Shown: piece after piece, positions 50,359 to 60,735 of the stretch
Numbering within the stretch: the stretch's first letter is position 1
Layout of the letters: every line of letters starts with the position of its first letter
DNA from: Betaproteobacteria bacterium
GTDB taxonomy: Bacteria; Pseudomonadota; Gammaproteobacteria; Burkholderiales; JACQAP01
DNA length: 64,000 bases
Assembly (NCBI GenBank): GCA_016194905.1
Contig: JACQAP010000005.1
Span: 62,001-126,000, forward strand
Direction of reading: 5' to 3'
The notes under the pieces: generated by a model
The model's input: the letters and a program-made list of their open reading frames with translations, nothing else
Told to the model about the DNA's origin: nothing
The model's database searches: none
Position numbers and translations under genes: made by a program

Positions 50359-53238
50359 TCATGGCACATACCCATGGCGGAGCGTGTTTTCACTCACGAC
50401 GCGGGTCCATAAAAACTGCTTCAGATAGTCCGGTCCGCCAGCCTGAATACCGGTGCCTGAGTGACCGATGCCGCCGAAGGGCTGTGCCGCAACCAGCGCA
50501 CCAGTGATCCGGCGGTTGATGTAGAGATTGCCGACCCGGAAACGCTTGCGTGCCAGCTCGATGTGCGCAGGCAGGCGGGAGAACACGCCACCCGTGAGCG
50601 CGTAGTCGCTGTCGAGCGCCATCTCCAGGGCCTGTTCAAAGCTGGCGGCACGCAACACCGCCAGCACCGGACCGAAGATTTCTTCGCGTGCGAGGCGGTG
50701 ATGCGGTTCGATGCCGGTGAAGATCGCCGGCGCGACGTAGAAACCGAGATCGGGCACCTTGCCGCGGTAGAACAAGCGGCCCTCGATCCGGCCGACTTCA
50801 ACGTAACTTTCGATCTTCTGCCGCGCCATTGCACTGATCACCGGGCCGAACACATGCTGCGGATCTTCCGGCGGCCCGTAACTGTAAGCATGGAGCGCCT
50901 CGGCAAGCCTCTTCACGAAAAGGTCGTGGCGGTTTCCCACCACGATCACTCGAGAGGCGGCCGAGCACTTCTGCCCCTGGTATCCGAACGCGGATTGCAG
51001 CGTCTGCGGCACCGCCTCGTCGAAATCGGCATCGCTGTCGACGATGATCGCATTCTTCCCACCCATTTCACATGCGACACGTTTCAGCTGCCGCTGACCG
51101 AGACAGAGTCCGGCTGTCTGCTTCAGGATCGTTGCGCCCACGTCGCGCGAGCCGGTGAAGGCGACGATGGCGACGTCGTAGTGCTCGACCAGCCGGCGGC
51201 CGACCGTCTCGCCGTTGCCGGGGAGCAATTGACACACCTGCGGCGGAAAACCGGCTTCGCGCAGTATCTCGAGAAGCTGACAGGCAACCAGGCGCGCGGG
51301 ACCCGCAGGCTTCATGATCGCGGTATTACCGGCGACCAGCGCGGCGGCGGTCATGCCGGTAAGGAGGGCAAGTGGGAAATTCCATGGCGCGATGATCGCC
51401 GCCACGCCGCATGACTCGTAACGGAGTTGGTCGATCTCGGCGGGATAGGTGGCGGTCGGCTTCCAGCCGTCGAGTGCCGCCATTTCACGCGCGTAGTAGC
51501 GCAGATAGTCTATTGCCTCGGCAACGTCGGCATCCGCCTCGCGCCAGTTCTTGCCAACCTCAAGCACCTGCCACACGGCAAGCTCCTCGCGCCGTCTGAG
51601 CATGATGCCCGCCGCGCGCAGGCAAAGTTCGACCCTTTGCGCTGTCGGTACATCGCGCCATTCGGCAAACGCGGCGCGGGCGTTGGCGACCGCCTGCTCC
51701 GCGTGTACTTCGGTCGCCGCTTCGACGCGTCCCAGCATCTCGGTCGGGTCCGCGGGGTTGATCGCCGGTTCGAATCGACCCGCGGAAGCGGCGCCGTGGA
51801 TTGCCAGCGGATGGTCTCGTCCCAGCTGTCCGCGCACGACATCCAGTGCATGCGCAAAGCCTGCACACAGATCGTGCCGGCTGAAATCCAGCTGCGGCAT
51901 GTTGACGAAACCGTTCGCTGGCGCACGACCTTCCCCGGCCGGGGAGGCCGCCGGCGGGGCGAGCAGCAGGTGCAGGTCCCGGCCCTCCGCGTAGGTTTGC
52001 CGGAGTACCGAAGTATTCGCCATGTTTTCCATCAACCGGCGAACGAGATAAGCGATGCCGGAAATCAGGTCGCCAACAGGCAGATACATCCGCAACTGAA
52101 CGCCGCTGTGCGCGATCGCGCCGGCAAGCGGTGCGGCCATGCCGTGCAGCATCTGTATTTCCCAGGCGGATGCCGGCAGCCCGCGTATGCGCGCCCCCGC
52201 GATCGCATAGGCGAGGCCTCTGACGTTGTGTCCCGCTATCGCCGGAAAAACGATGTCGGCGTGGTCGAGCAGCAGGTCGGTCAGCCGTTCGTACTGTGTG
52301 TCCGTTTGTGCCTTGTCCTCGAAGACCGGCGGCGGCCAGCAGCGCTGACGCGCGATCGCGAGTTCGGTATCCCAGTACGCACCTTTCACCAAGCGAACGC
52401 CGATACGGCGCCGATTCGATCGGGCGAAGCCGATGAGCTGTTCGAGGTCCTTCTGGGTATCGGGAAGATAAGCCTGCAGGGCGATCGCCGGCATCCATCC
52501 CGGTTCCAGGTAAGTCGCCGCCAGCTCGCGGAATGTCTCCAGCACCAGCGGCTTCAGTTCGGCCTGCTCCATGTCCAGGGTAAGGCAGGCGCGCAGCTCG
52601 AGCACGCGTGGCATCAGTTTCCGCAGCGCCTTCATCGCACGCTGGCGCGAGCGTTCCGGATCGATCGGGTCGAGGCGCGGCGTAAGCGCGGTGAGTTTGA
52701 CGGAAAGATGCGGCGATTTGGAGCCGGCGGCCGCCTGCCAGTCGAGTAGATCGAGGTTGCGCTGCAGATAGCGTTCGGCCTCGGCGTCGGTGAGGACGGC
52801 TTCGTCGACCACATCGAAACTGGCGACAGCGGGCAGCGTACGCAACTCATCGAGCGCGCGCGCAACCGCGCTTCTCGATTCCTCGACCAGGAAATAGCGC
52901 GCCAACCGCCCGACCGAGGCGCGGACCACCGGCGCCAGCAAAGCGTGGTTGCCCAGTCTCAACAACCGGTTCCAGGCCCCGCCAAGCGCATGGCCCTCGA
53001 GATAGCCGCGAAAATGGGACGCAACGTCGGCGGCGGATTCAAGATGGGGAAGAGCGTCGATGAATCGGAACAGCGCCGCCCGCAGCTTCTCATTCTCGAT
53101 TGCGCGCGTCAGCACCCTGCCCTTGAGACCCCGTGCGTCGAACAACGAGGGTCTGGCGCCTGCTGCGAACCGGTAAAGATCCGACCCGATCTCGAATATC
53201 AGCGCTTCGAATTCCGTCTTTTGAGCTGCCCCGCCCAT
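50359..53238 (-). CDS. putA: bifunctional proline dehydrogenase / glutamate semialdehyde dehydrogenase
   Basis: A 959-residue protein. The proline dehydrogenase barrel spans about residues 60-420 (RRIGVRLVKGAYWDTELA, then FEPAINP link), and the aldehyde dehydrogenase about 490-950 with PWNFPLALLTGMTAAALVAGN, FTGSRDVGATI, CEMGGKNAIIVDSDADF and the catalytic Cys in GYQGQKCSAASRVIV. It oxidises proline to glutamate. It lacks the N-terminal ribbon-helix-helix DNA-binding domain, so it is a short, non-regulatory PutA. It lies upstream of the universal stress protein on the opposite strand. Confidence 0.95.
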   Translation of the reverse strand: MGGAAQKTEFEALIFEIGSDLYRFAAGARPSLFDARGLKGRVLTRAIENEKLRAALFRFIDALPHLESAADVASHFRGYLEGHALGGAWNRLLRLGNHALLAPVVRASVGRLARYFLVEESRSAVARALDELRTLPAVASFDVVDEAVLTDAEAERYLQRNLDLLDWQAAAGSKSPHLSVKLTALTPRLDPIDPERSRQRAMKALRKLMPRVLELRACLTLDMEQAELKPLVLETFRELAATYLEPGWMPAIALQAYLPDTQKDLEQLIGFARSNRRRIGVRLVKGAYWDTELAIARQRCWPPPVFEDKAQTDTQYERLTDLLLDHADIVFPAIAGHNVRGLAYAIAGARIRGLPASAWEIQMLHGMAAPLAGAIAHSGVQLRMYLPVGDLISGIAYLVRRLMENMANTSVLRQTYAEGRDLHLLLAPPAASPAGEGRAPANGFVNMPQLDFSRHDLCAGFAHALDVVRGQLGRDHPLAIHGAASAGRFEPAINPADPTEMLGRVEAATEVHAEQAVANARAAFAEWRDVPTAQRVELCLRAAGIMLRRREELAVWQVLEVGKNWREADADVAEAIDYLRYYAREMAALDGWKPTATYPAEIDQLRYESCGVAAIIAPWNFPLALLTGMTAAALVAGNTAIMKPAGPARLVACQLLEILREAGFPPQVCQLLPGNGETVGRRLVEHYDVAIVAFTGSRDVGATILKQTAGLCLGQRQLKRVACEMGGKNAIIVDSDADFDEAVPQTLQSAFGYQGQKCSAASRVIVVGNRHDLFVKRLAEALHAYSYGPPEDPQHVFGPVISAMARQKIESYVEVGRIEGRLFYRGKVPDLGFYVAPAIFTGIEPHHRLAREEIFGPVLAVLRAASFEQALEMALDSDYALTGGVFSRLPAHIELARKRFRVGNLYINRRITGALVAAQPFGGIGHSGTGIQAGGPDYLKQFLWTRVVSENTLRHGYVP

Positions 53239-53418
53239 GATCGCCCTTCCAGCACTGATGACTCTATATTTGAGTCTCGCCGGAGCCTGCCGGTTCGTCG
53301 CGGAATGAGTAGAATTTGCTCACGACCCATGCCGACAATACGTTGGGATCCCGGGAGACCGCGCAATTGTTTCGAGAAACGGCTATAAATGGAGAATCAG
53401 AAAAAAGGGGGTGCCCTC

Positions 53419-53859
53419 ATGTACCGCAAAATCCTGCTGCCGACCGATGGCTCGGCGTTATGCGATTCCGCAACGCAAAAAGGCATCGACTTCGCGAAAT
53501 TCGCCGGCGCCAGTGTCGTTGCTTTTCATGCAATCCCCGCCACGTCCTACCTGATCTACACGGAAGCCGGACCGAGCGACGTCCTCGCCGAGCAATTCGA
53601 GCGCGAGGCGAAGGTACGCGGGGAGCGCCTGGTCGAGACCCTGAAAGACCGCGCCAGTGAAGCGGGCGTCTCCTGCGAAACACTGCTGCTGACGGACGAT
53701 CACCCCTGGGAAGGCATCATCGAGGCAGCAACCACGACGGGTTGCGACCTGATCTTCATGGCATCGCATGGTCGTCGCGGACTAACGGCGATGTTGCTGG
53801 GAAGCGAAACGGCACGGGTGCTGACCCACACCAAGATACCGGTGATGGTGTATCGCTAG
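53419..53859 (+). CDS. universal stress protein, UspA family
   Basis: A 146-residue UspA-fold protein with MYRKILLPTDGSALCDSA at the start and the ATP-binding motif GRRGLTAMLLGSET near residue 120. ATG 53419 fits the family start; a longer frame at 53389 adds ten residues. It ends by sharing CTAG with the convergent Rap1a/Tai-like gene. Role: stress-time nucleotide-binding protein, partners unknown. Confidence 0.93.
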   Translation: MYRKILLPTDGSALCDSATQKGIDFAKFAGASVVAFHAIPATSYLIYTEAGPSDVLAEQFEREAKVRGERLVETLKDRASEAGVSCETLLLTDDHPWEGIIEAATTTGCDLIFMASHGRRGLTAMLLGSETARVLTHTKIPVMVYR

Positions 53860-54179
53860 CGCGGCGGGCACGGATAAGCGGCGCGCAAGCCCTGGATGAT
53901 GAGATAGCGGCGCGGGCGGTAGCGTTCTTCCGGATGGGCTTCCAGGTAGTTTTTGACGGCGACGAACGCCGCAGCCTGCGGATCGTCTGCCGCCTGCGGA
54001 TTTTCCCTGGAGAGGCAGAACACGCTGCCGTCCCACCTGGTCCTGACATTGTCGACGTGGGCGAGCGCGGCTTGCCTGGTCGCGGGCCTTTCCATCAGGC
54101 CCAGCAACTCATCGCCATCGTCCTCGGCGAAGGCGAGACCGGGCAACACCAGCAGCAACATCAAAACCAGTGTTTTCAC
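53856..54179 (-). CDS. exported Rap1a/Tai-like immunity-family protein
   Basis: A 107-residue exported protein (GTG start, signal KTLVLMLLLVLPGLAFAEDDG). The mature part has a FCLSRENPQ Cys, VKNYLEAHPEERYRPRRYLIIQGLRAAYPCP, the Rap1a/Tai pattern with a conserved final Cys. Members neutralise type VI amidase effectors in the periplasm; no effector is present here, so the relation may be structural. The long frame continuing to 54860 crosses the tRNA and is rejected. Confidence 0.75.
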   Translation of the reverse strand: MKTLVLMLLLVLPGLAFAEDDGDELLGLMERPATRQAALAHVDNVRTRWDGSVFCLSRENPQAADDPQAAAFVAVKNYLEAHPEERYRPRRYLIIQGLRAAYPCPPR

Positions 54180-54259
54180 GTCCAATCCAGCCCCAGGCAA
54201 AAAAAGCAAAGAGCGCTTGCGAATCCGGCGTCGGCCCGGCACTGGCAAGTGCTCTTGAA

Positions 54260-54335
54260 TGGTGCCGCTGGCCGGATTTGAACTGGCGACCTTCGCATTA
54301 CGAATGCGCTGCTCTACCAACTGAGCTACAGCGGC
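54260..54335 (-). tRNA. tRNA-Thr(CGT)
   Basis: The minus strand folds into a complete cloverleaf: acceptor GCCGCTG/CAGCGGC, D-arm GTAGCTCAGTTGGTAGAGC, anticodon loop TTCGTAA (anticodon CGT, codon ACG), T-arm with TTCAAAT, and encoded CCA at 54260-54262. It is 76 bases long. No integrated element is attached. Confidence 0.97.
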
Positions 54336-54439
54336 GTGGGCGCGAATTATACGGCGGCCGCGGTCCCGCGGGCAAACCGCAAAATCGGCCTTCAGCAGTT
54401 CTTGCGGCTGCATGAAGCGAAGCAGTCCGATGCAATGAG

Positions 54440-57205
54440 TCACTGCCAGCCAAACCGACGGGCGTAAAACCCTTTCATCGCCTGCGTGAGCGTCATGTAG
54501 CCGAACAGGATGCCGATAAGCCACGGGAAGTAGGACAAAGGCAAGGCCTGCAGCTTGAAGTAGTCGGCCAGCGCACCCATCGGCAAATAGATGCCGGCAG
54601 CCATGATCGTCGCCGTCATGAAGATGAGCGGCCACGCCGGCCGGCTCTGGATAAATGGAATCCTCCTCGTCCGGATCATGTGGACGATCAGCGTTTGCGA
54701 CAGCAGCCCCTCGATGAACCAGCCGGACTGAAAGAGGGTTTGCCCGGCGACCGAATCGGCCTTGAAGGCGAACCACATGAGGCAGTAGGTCGCAATGTCG
54801 AAAATCGAGCTGATCGGCCCGAAGAACACCATGAAGCGGCCGATTTCGCCTGGATTCCAACGCTGCGGCTGCTTCAGCAGATCCTCGTCGACATTGTCGA
54901 AAGGGATCGCGATCTGCGAGATGTCGTAGAGCAGGTTCTGCACCAGCAGTTGCAGGGGCAGCATCGGCAGGAAGGGCAGGAATGCGCTCGCCACCAGCAC
55001 CGAGAACACGTTGCCGAAGTTTGAACTGGCGGTCATCTTGATGTACTTGAGCATGTTGGCGAAAGTCTTGCGACCCTCGACGACGCCTTCCTCCAGCACC
55101 ATCAGGCTTTTTTCGAGCAAAATGATGTCGGCCGCTTCCTTGGCGATGTCCACGGCGGTGTCCACGGAAATGCCGATGTCGGCGGCACGAAGCGCCGGTG
55201 CGTCGTTGATGCCGTCGCCCATGAAACCGACCACGTGACCCCGGCCGCGCAACGCCATTACGATCCGCTCCTTGTGGACCGGTGTGAGCTTGGCGAAGAT
55301 GTTGTGCCGCTCCGCCGCCTCGGCGAGCTGGCTCTCTGTCATGACCTCAACGTCAGCACCGAGCACGATTCCGTCCGCTGGCAGTCCGACTTCGCGGCAG
55401 ATCTTGGCAGTGACCAGTTCGTTGTCGCCGGTCAGTATCTTGACCGCCACCCCATGCGCATTGAGAGCCCTGAGTGCGGGAGCCGTAGATTCCTTTGGCG
55501 GGTCGAGAAAGGCGATGTAGCCGACCAGGATCAGATCAGATTCGTCGGCAACGCCGTAGACGTCCTTCGCGGGTGGCAGCTCCTTCGAAGCGACCGCGAC
55601 CACTCGCAGTCCTTCCTCGTTGAGGGAGGCCGTGACCTCGCGAATACGGGAAAGCAGGTCCGGCGATAGCGGCTCAACCGCCTCGCCATGCTGAGCGCGG
55701 GTGCAGACCGCGAGTATTTCCTCCACCGCGCCTTTGCAGATCAGCAAGTGGTGTTCGTCGTGCTCGGCAACCACCACCGACATACGCCGCCGCGTGAAGT
55801 CGAACGGAATCTCATCCACTTTTCGGAAAGCGGTCGCAACTTCCAGTTCGCGGTGGACGTCGACGTGCTCCAGCACCGCCACGTCGAGCAGGTTCTTCAA
55901 TCCCGTCTGGTAGTAGCTATTGAGGTACGCGTATTCGAACACCGTGTCCGACTCCACGCCGAATACATCCGTGTGTCGCTCCAGGAAGATCTTGTCCTGT
56001 GTGAGCGTCCCGGTCTTGTCGGTGCACAGCACGTCCATCGCGCCGAAATTCTGGATCGCATCCAACCGCTTCACGATGACCTTACGGCGCGACATCAATA
56101 CCGCGCCCTTGGCCAGCGTCGAAGTGACGATCATCGGCAGCATCTCGGGTGTGAGACCCACGGCGATCGACAGGGCGAAGAGAAATGCCTCCACCCAGTC
56201 GCCTTTGGTAAAGCCGTTGATGAGCAGTACGATCGGGGACATGACGAGCATGAAGCGAATGAGCAACCAGCTCACCTTGTTCACACCCGCCTGGAATGCT
56301 GTCGGTGTGCGGTCCGCCGCGGTGACTCGCTCGGCGAGCGTGCCGAAATAGGTACGGTTGCCGGTGGCGACCGCCGCCGCCGCCGCCGATCCACTTACGA
56401 CGTTGGTCCCCATGAACAGGACGTTGTCCAGTTCGAGCGGATTGGTCACGCCGGTGACTCGCTGGACCGCGAACTTCTCCACCGGCAACGATTCGCCGGT
56501 CATTGCCGCTTGACTCACGAACAGATCTTTGGCCGAGAGGATGCGCAGATCGGCCGGGATCATGTCACCGGCTGCGAGCAGCACCACGTCGCCAGGTACC
56601 AAATACTTGATCGGTACCTCGGCCTTGTGTGGCCCCTTGGGATGCAGCATGGCGCCGAAATAACGGCGCGCACCTTCTGCGGCGTCCTGCGCCGGGTCGC
56701 GGCGCAGTACCGTTGCGGTATTGCTGACCATCTCCTTCAACTTGTCGGCCGCGCGGTTCGAGCGCGATTCCATGACGAAGCGGATTAAGGTGGAGAGCAC
56801 CACCATCGTCGAGATGACGATGGTGGCCTTCATGTCCTCCGTGTAGTAGGAAATGATGGCGAGCACCGTCAACAGCAGGTTGAACGGGTTCTTGTAGCAG
56901 TGCCACAGGTGCAGCCATCCCGGCAGTGGTTTTTCGTGCTCGACCTCGTTCAAACCCACGCGCTCACGGATGCTCTCGGCCTGCGTCTCGGTCAGGCCGT
57001 CCGGATGCGTGCCCAATTGCGCGAGAAGCGCATCGGTATCGCTGCGGGAGGCGGCAAGCAGCGTCTGCGCCAGCGCCGACGGCATCTCGCGGGTGACGGT
57101 CGCTCCCTTGAACGCATCGAGGATCGCCAGGCGACGGAAGTGGCGAGTGATCGCGCGGGTGCGGACAAAGCCCGCGAAAAATTCTTTCAAGATTGAGAAG
57201 TTCAT
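54440..57205 (-). CDS. mgtA: magnesium-translocating P-type ATPase
   Basis: A 921-residue P-type (IIIB) ATPase with an N-terminal cytoplasmic part and about ten helices. The A-domain TGES is in MTGESLPVEKF, the phosphorylation motif in CTDKTGTLTQDK, and the hinge in GDGINDAPALRAADIGISVD. It imports Mg2+ (or a related divalent ion) using ATP. ATG 57205 has a GGAG site; the frame open to 57283 is longer. It follows an OprB-like porin gene by 75 bases on the same strand, so they are probably co-transcribed. Confidence 0.95.
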   Translation of the reverse strand: MNFSILKEFFAGFVRTRAITRHFRRLAILDAFKGATVTREMPSALAQTLLAASRSDTDALLAQLGTHPDGLTETQAESIRERVGLNEVEHEKPLPGWLHLWHCYKNPFNLLLTVLAIISYYTEDMKATIVISTMVVLSTLIRFVMESRSNRAADKLKEMVSNTATVLRRDPAQDAAEGARRYFGAMLHPKGPHKAEVPIKYLVPGDVVLLAAGDMIPADLRILSAKDLFVSQAAMTGESLPVEKFAVQRVTGVTNPLELDNVLFMGTNVVSGSAAAAAVATGNRTYFGTLAERVTAADRTPTAFQAGVNKVSWLLIRFMLVMSPIVLLINGFTKGDWVEAFLFALSIAVGLTPEMLPMIVTSTLAKGAVLMSRRKVIVKRLDAIQNFGAMDVLCTDKTGTLTQDKIFLERHTDVFGVESDTVFEYAYLNSYYQTGLKNLLDVAVLEHVDVHRELEVATAFRKVDEIPFDFTRRRMSVVVAEHDEHHLLICKGAVEEILAVCTRAQHGEAVEPLSPDLLSRIREVTASLNEEGLRVVAVASKELPPAKDVYGVADESDLILVGYIAFLDPPKESTAPALRALNAHGVAVKILTGDNELVTAKICREVGLPADGIVLGADVEVMTESQLAEAAERHNIFAKLTPVHKERIVMALRGRGHVVGFMGDGINDAPALRAADIGISVDTAVDIAKEAADIILLEKSLMVLEEGVVEGRKTFANMLKYIKMTASSNFGNVFSVLVASAFLPFLPMLPLQLLVQNLLYDISQIAIPFDNVDEDLLKQPQRWNPGEIGRFMVFFGPISSIFDIATYCLMWFAFKADSVAGQTLFQSGWFIEGLLSQTLIVHMIRTRRIPFIQSRPAWPLIFMTATIMAAGIYLPMGALADYFKLQALPLSYFPWLIGILFGYMTLTQAMKGFYARRFGWQ

Positions 57206-57279
57206 GTTGTTCTCCTTATATCCCCGCCGTTTGGAGCGATCAGAGCGGCGGTATGAACGATGGACCGTCCATCGGTTTC

Positions 57280-58605
57280 TCAAAACTCCGTATGCAGGCG
57301 AATCGTGCCGACGTCAACCGGGCCGCGATCCGCGTTGTAGGCCGGGTTCTCGATGCGCTGCATATCGAAAGTGACCCAGTTCCTCTTGAAGACATTCAAG
57401 CTGTAGAAAACTTCGACGATATTCTCTGGCTGGTAATTGAGTCGTCCGTCACCGACAAAGAAGCCGACCCCCCCAGCCGCCAGGTAAGCGCGATGGACCG
57501 CCGACAGGCCGTTCCGGGCTAAGGCCACGCCCAAAGAGTCCTGAACACGTCCCCAGGCGCCGCCCTTGATGAGAACGCCGCCAGAAAGTGAGCGGTCTAT
57601 TTCTGTGAAGGCATAGGTTTCGGTTTGCCCGTCCGCCCACATGGCGCGCGCGAACAGACCCACATCAGGGGTGATCGCCTGTTCCAGATTGATGCCGATA
57701 CCGGCCTTGATCTGTTCCCCCGTGCGTACGGCGTTAATGTCGGGTGTGGCCCCGCTCTGGGCCGCAAGATTGAGCGCATCGCTAAAGCGGGACATTACGG
57801 CGCGATTGCGGAAGGCCAGGACCCGCATCGTGCCCGGCTGATTTCCAAGTGTGTGCGCCCGCTCGACCTCGATCTGGTCGCCGTAGTGCTGAATAATTCG
57901 CGAGTCGAGCGGAAGTTGGTTGGGTTCTTTCGGCTGAATGAAGCGTCCAGCGCGTATGGCCCAGTTATCGTGGAAATACTCCAATGCCGTGCCCCATGAG
58001 TAGCCGCGTGCATCCGCCGCGTAGTCGTAGGCGCCATGCGTCATCACGGACCAGTTGAGAAACTGGGTGCGCGGATCGTGGCTGTAGGCGTTGTCGTCGA
58101 AGATGTCTAGCACCGACAGGTTGCCGGCAGTTAGAACGACACGCCGCTTATCCACGATGCCGGCGAGATGGTTGGCGTCCGATTCCACCTTCTCGCTGCC
58201 CCCGCCCATGCCCCAGGTCTGGCGCAGGAACAGGCGCGCCCGGTAAAACTTGAGCGTCGGCCCGGCGGTACGGGCGATCTCGCCATTGGTGAAGCCGCCC
58301 AGACCCGTCAGGTTGGAGAGTGGCACGCCCTGCACCGCCTCGGGGTCGAAATAGAACTCGCCACCAGACCACGGACGGAAGCCCAGCGCCGCGGTGGCGG
58401 TAAACGAATAACTTTTCTCCCGCTCGGTGGAAAGACTGTTCTGCCCGGAATAGGCAGCAGTGAAAGGTCGTTTCGCCTGCCAGACGTAGGTGGCCTGGAG
58501 CTTGGCGTTCCAGTCCTCGGACTCGGGTGGTTGTCCCCAGACTAAGACGGGCAGCAACGCGCCGACAATGGCCGCCGTGCGGCGATGTTTCAACAGCAAG
58601 GTCAT
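57280..58605 (-). CDS. carbohydrate-selective porin OprB-like protein
   Basis: A 441-residue outer-membrane protein. A signal peptide (AAIVGALLPVLVWG) precedes WNAKLQATYVWQAK, and the body shows repeated beta-strand patterns ending in an aromatic (LHTEF), as OprB-type porins do. The family forms 16- to 18-strand channels. It is the first gene before mgtA, so it may admit the ion or a chelate. ATG 58605 has a GGGGAGAGG site; the frame to 58740 reads leader sequence. Confidence 0.88.
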   Translation of the reverse strand: MTLLLKHRRTAAIVGALLPVLVWGQPPESEDWNAKLQATYVWQAKRPFTAAYSGQNSLSTEREKSYSFTATAALGFRPWSGGEFYFDPEAVQGVPLSNLTGLGGFTNGEIARTAGPTLKFYRARLFLRQTWGMGGGSEKVESDANHLAGIVDKRRVVLTAGNLSVLDIFDDNAYSHDPRTQFLNWSVMTHGAYDYAADARGYSWGTALEYFHDNWAIRAGRFIQPKEPNQLPLDSRIIQHYGDQIEVERAHTLGNQPGTMRVLAFRNRAVMSRFSDALNLAAQSGATPDINAVRTGEQIKAGIGINLEQAITPDVGLFARAMWADGQTETYAFTEIDRSLSGGVLIKGGAWGRVQDSLGVALARNGLSAVHRAYLAAGGVGFFVGDGRLNYQPENIVEVFYSLNVFKRNWVTFDMQRIENPAYNADRGPVDVGTIRLHTEF

Positions 58606-58828
58606 GGACCTCTCCCCGAAAACAGAATTCATCGAGGCAGAGCCCCCGGTCAGCACACACCGACCATGCCTCGCCAGAATATCCGGCAAGACTGAAGCGA
58701 CGCGCATCGGTCTGCAGGACCAACTCGCATCACGAAGCACCCCAGGGGTGCCCGGCCAGTCTTTAGGCAGTTGCTCGGCTAGAAAGCCGACCGTCCGCCC
58801 ATGTCAAGTGAGATGGAAGCTTTTTGAA

Positions 58829-58955
58829 GGCGAGAGCGATGGTCTTCGCCTGGACGCCGCTTCCCGCTTTCGGCGGGAGCGGCAGGGGAAATGCCTGCGT
58901 TATCCTGCCGAGAGACCGCCGTTCCTCAAGGATCGGCGACTACTGCCACTCGAAC
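58829..58955 (-). ncRNA. structured 5' leader, possible metal riboswitch (yybP-ykoY-like)
   Basis: Upstream of the porin-mgtA operon the minus strand can form four nested hairpins: TCGCCGA...GGCGG, GGCAGG...CCTGCC, CCCGC/GCGGG and GGCGA/TCGCC. The 5' part has GGCAGTAGTCGCC and the 3' part GGCGAAGACCATCGC, which resemble the GAGUAG and AGACC elements of the manganese (yybP-ykoY) riboswitch. Such riboswitches often precede P-type cation ATPases. The resemblance is by eye and partial. Confidence 0.4.
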
Positions 58956-59024
58956 TAGTGCCCACGGGGGCCTCCGCATTCAACAATAACGGGGTGAAGT
59001 GTATCTCGGAAAATTGAACGGTAA

Positions 59025-59049
59025 AGTAAAAATTCCGTAAATTTTTACT
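59025..59049. promoter_or_regulatory. AT-rich hyphenated palindrome
   Basis: AGTAAAAATT/AATTTTTACT, a perfect 10-bp inverted repeat with a 5-base centre, lies 17 bases after the enoyl-CoA hydratase stop and upstream of the porin-mgtA leader. It may be a repressor site, a weak terminator, or both. A candidate promoter for the leader (TTTACC, 16 bases, GATACA) follows on the minus strand. Confidence 0.5.
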
Positions 59050-59065
59050 GCATTTGAATTTGCCG

Positions 59066-59848
<783 letters not shown>

Positions 59849-59925
59849 GACCTGTCCTTCCGGGTGAGTTTTATAATCCGTCGACGGCCGCATCCGCGGA
59901 CGAGGACAAGAAAAGGAAAACGCCA

Positions 59926-60717
59926 GTGAAATTCAATGCCATTTTATTGGATATCGCCGAGGGGGTCGCGACGATCACCTTGAACCGTCCGGACAAACTG
60001 AATTCCTTCACCGGTGAAATGCATGCGGATCTGAAGCAGGCCATGCAAATCATCCAGGCCGACCGCAGTGTGCGCGTGCTGATGATTACCGGCGCCGGCC
60101 GCGGCTTCTGCGCCGGGCAGGATCTCTCCGAGCGCATGATGGGAGACGGCAGCGAAACCACCGATGTGGGCAGTTCGCTGGAAAAGAACTACAACCCGCT
60201 GCTGAAGCGGTTGCGCGCGCTGCCGTATCCGGTGATCTGCGCGGTCAACGGTGTCGCCGCCGGCGCCGGTTGCAACCTGGCGCTCGCCTGCGACATCGTG
60301 ATTGCCGCGAAATCGGCGAGCTTCATCCAGGTGTTCAACCGTATCGGCTTGATTCCCGATGCCGGCGGCACGTACACGCTGCCACGCCTGGTCGGCACGG
60401 CGCGCGCAATGGCCGCCGCGATGCTTGCGGAGAAAGTCAGCGCGGAACGGGCGGAACAATGGGGAATGATCTGGAAATGCGTCGACGACCATCAGCTCAT
60501 GACTGAAGCCACCGCGCTGGCGCGACAACTGGCCGGACAGGCGACCCGGGCATTGGGGCTGACCAAGCGCGCGATCTACGCGTCCGCAAACCATACTTTC
60601 GATCAGCAGCTCGATCTCGAACGCGATCTGCAGCGCGAAGCGGCGAAAAGCGAGGACTTCCGCGAGGGTGTGGCTGCTTTCAGGGATAAACGTCCGGCGA
60701 GATTCACCGGCCACTGA
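59926..60717 (+). CDS. paaG: PaaG-type enoyl-CoA isomerase/hydratase
   Basis: A 263-residue crotonase of the PaaG group ([14 protein letters not shown] near residue 62, then [15 protein letters not shown] and [19 protein letters not shown], with Asp in place of the second Glu). PaaG isomerises ring-1,2-epoxyphenylacetyl-CoA to oxepin-CoA; relatives shift double bonds in acyl-CoA. Without paaABCDE here, a general isomerase role is equally possible. No further paa genes are in the window. Confidence 0.9.
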   Translation: MKFNAILLDIAEGVATITLNRPDKLNSFTGEMHADLKQAMQIIQADRSVRVLMITGAGRGFCAGQDLSERMMGDGSETTDVGSSLEKNYNPLLKRLRALPYPVICAVNGVAAGAGCNLALACDIVIAAKSASFIQVFNRIGLIPDAGGTYTLPRLVGTARAMAAAMLAEKVSAERAEQWGMIWKCVDDHQLMTEATALARQLAGQATRALGLTKRAIYASANHTFDQQLDLERDLQREAAKSEDFREGVAAFRDKRPARFTGH

Positions 60718-60735
60718 AAAACAATTGCGGCAGAA

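Noticed and set aside
53856-54860. 334-codon open frame on the minus strand
   Set aside because: It crosses the tRNA-Thr gene and the 3' end of mgtA; only the segment from 54179 has a signal peptide and family motif.
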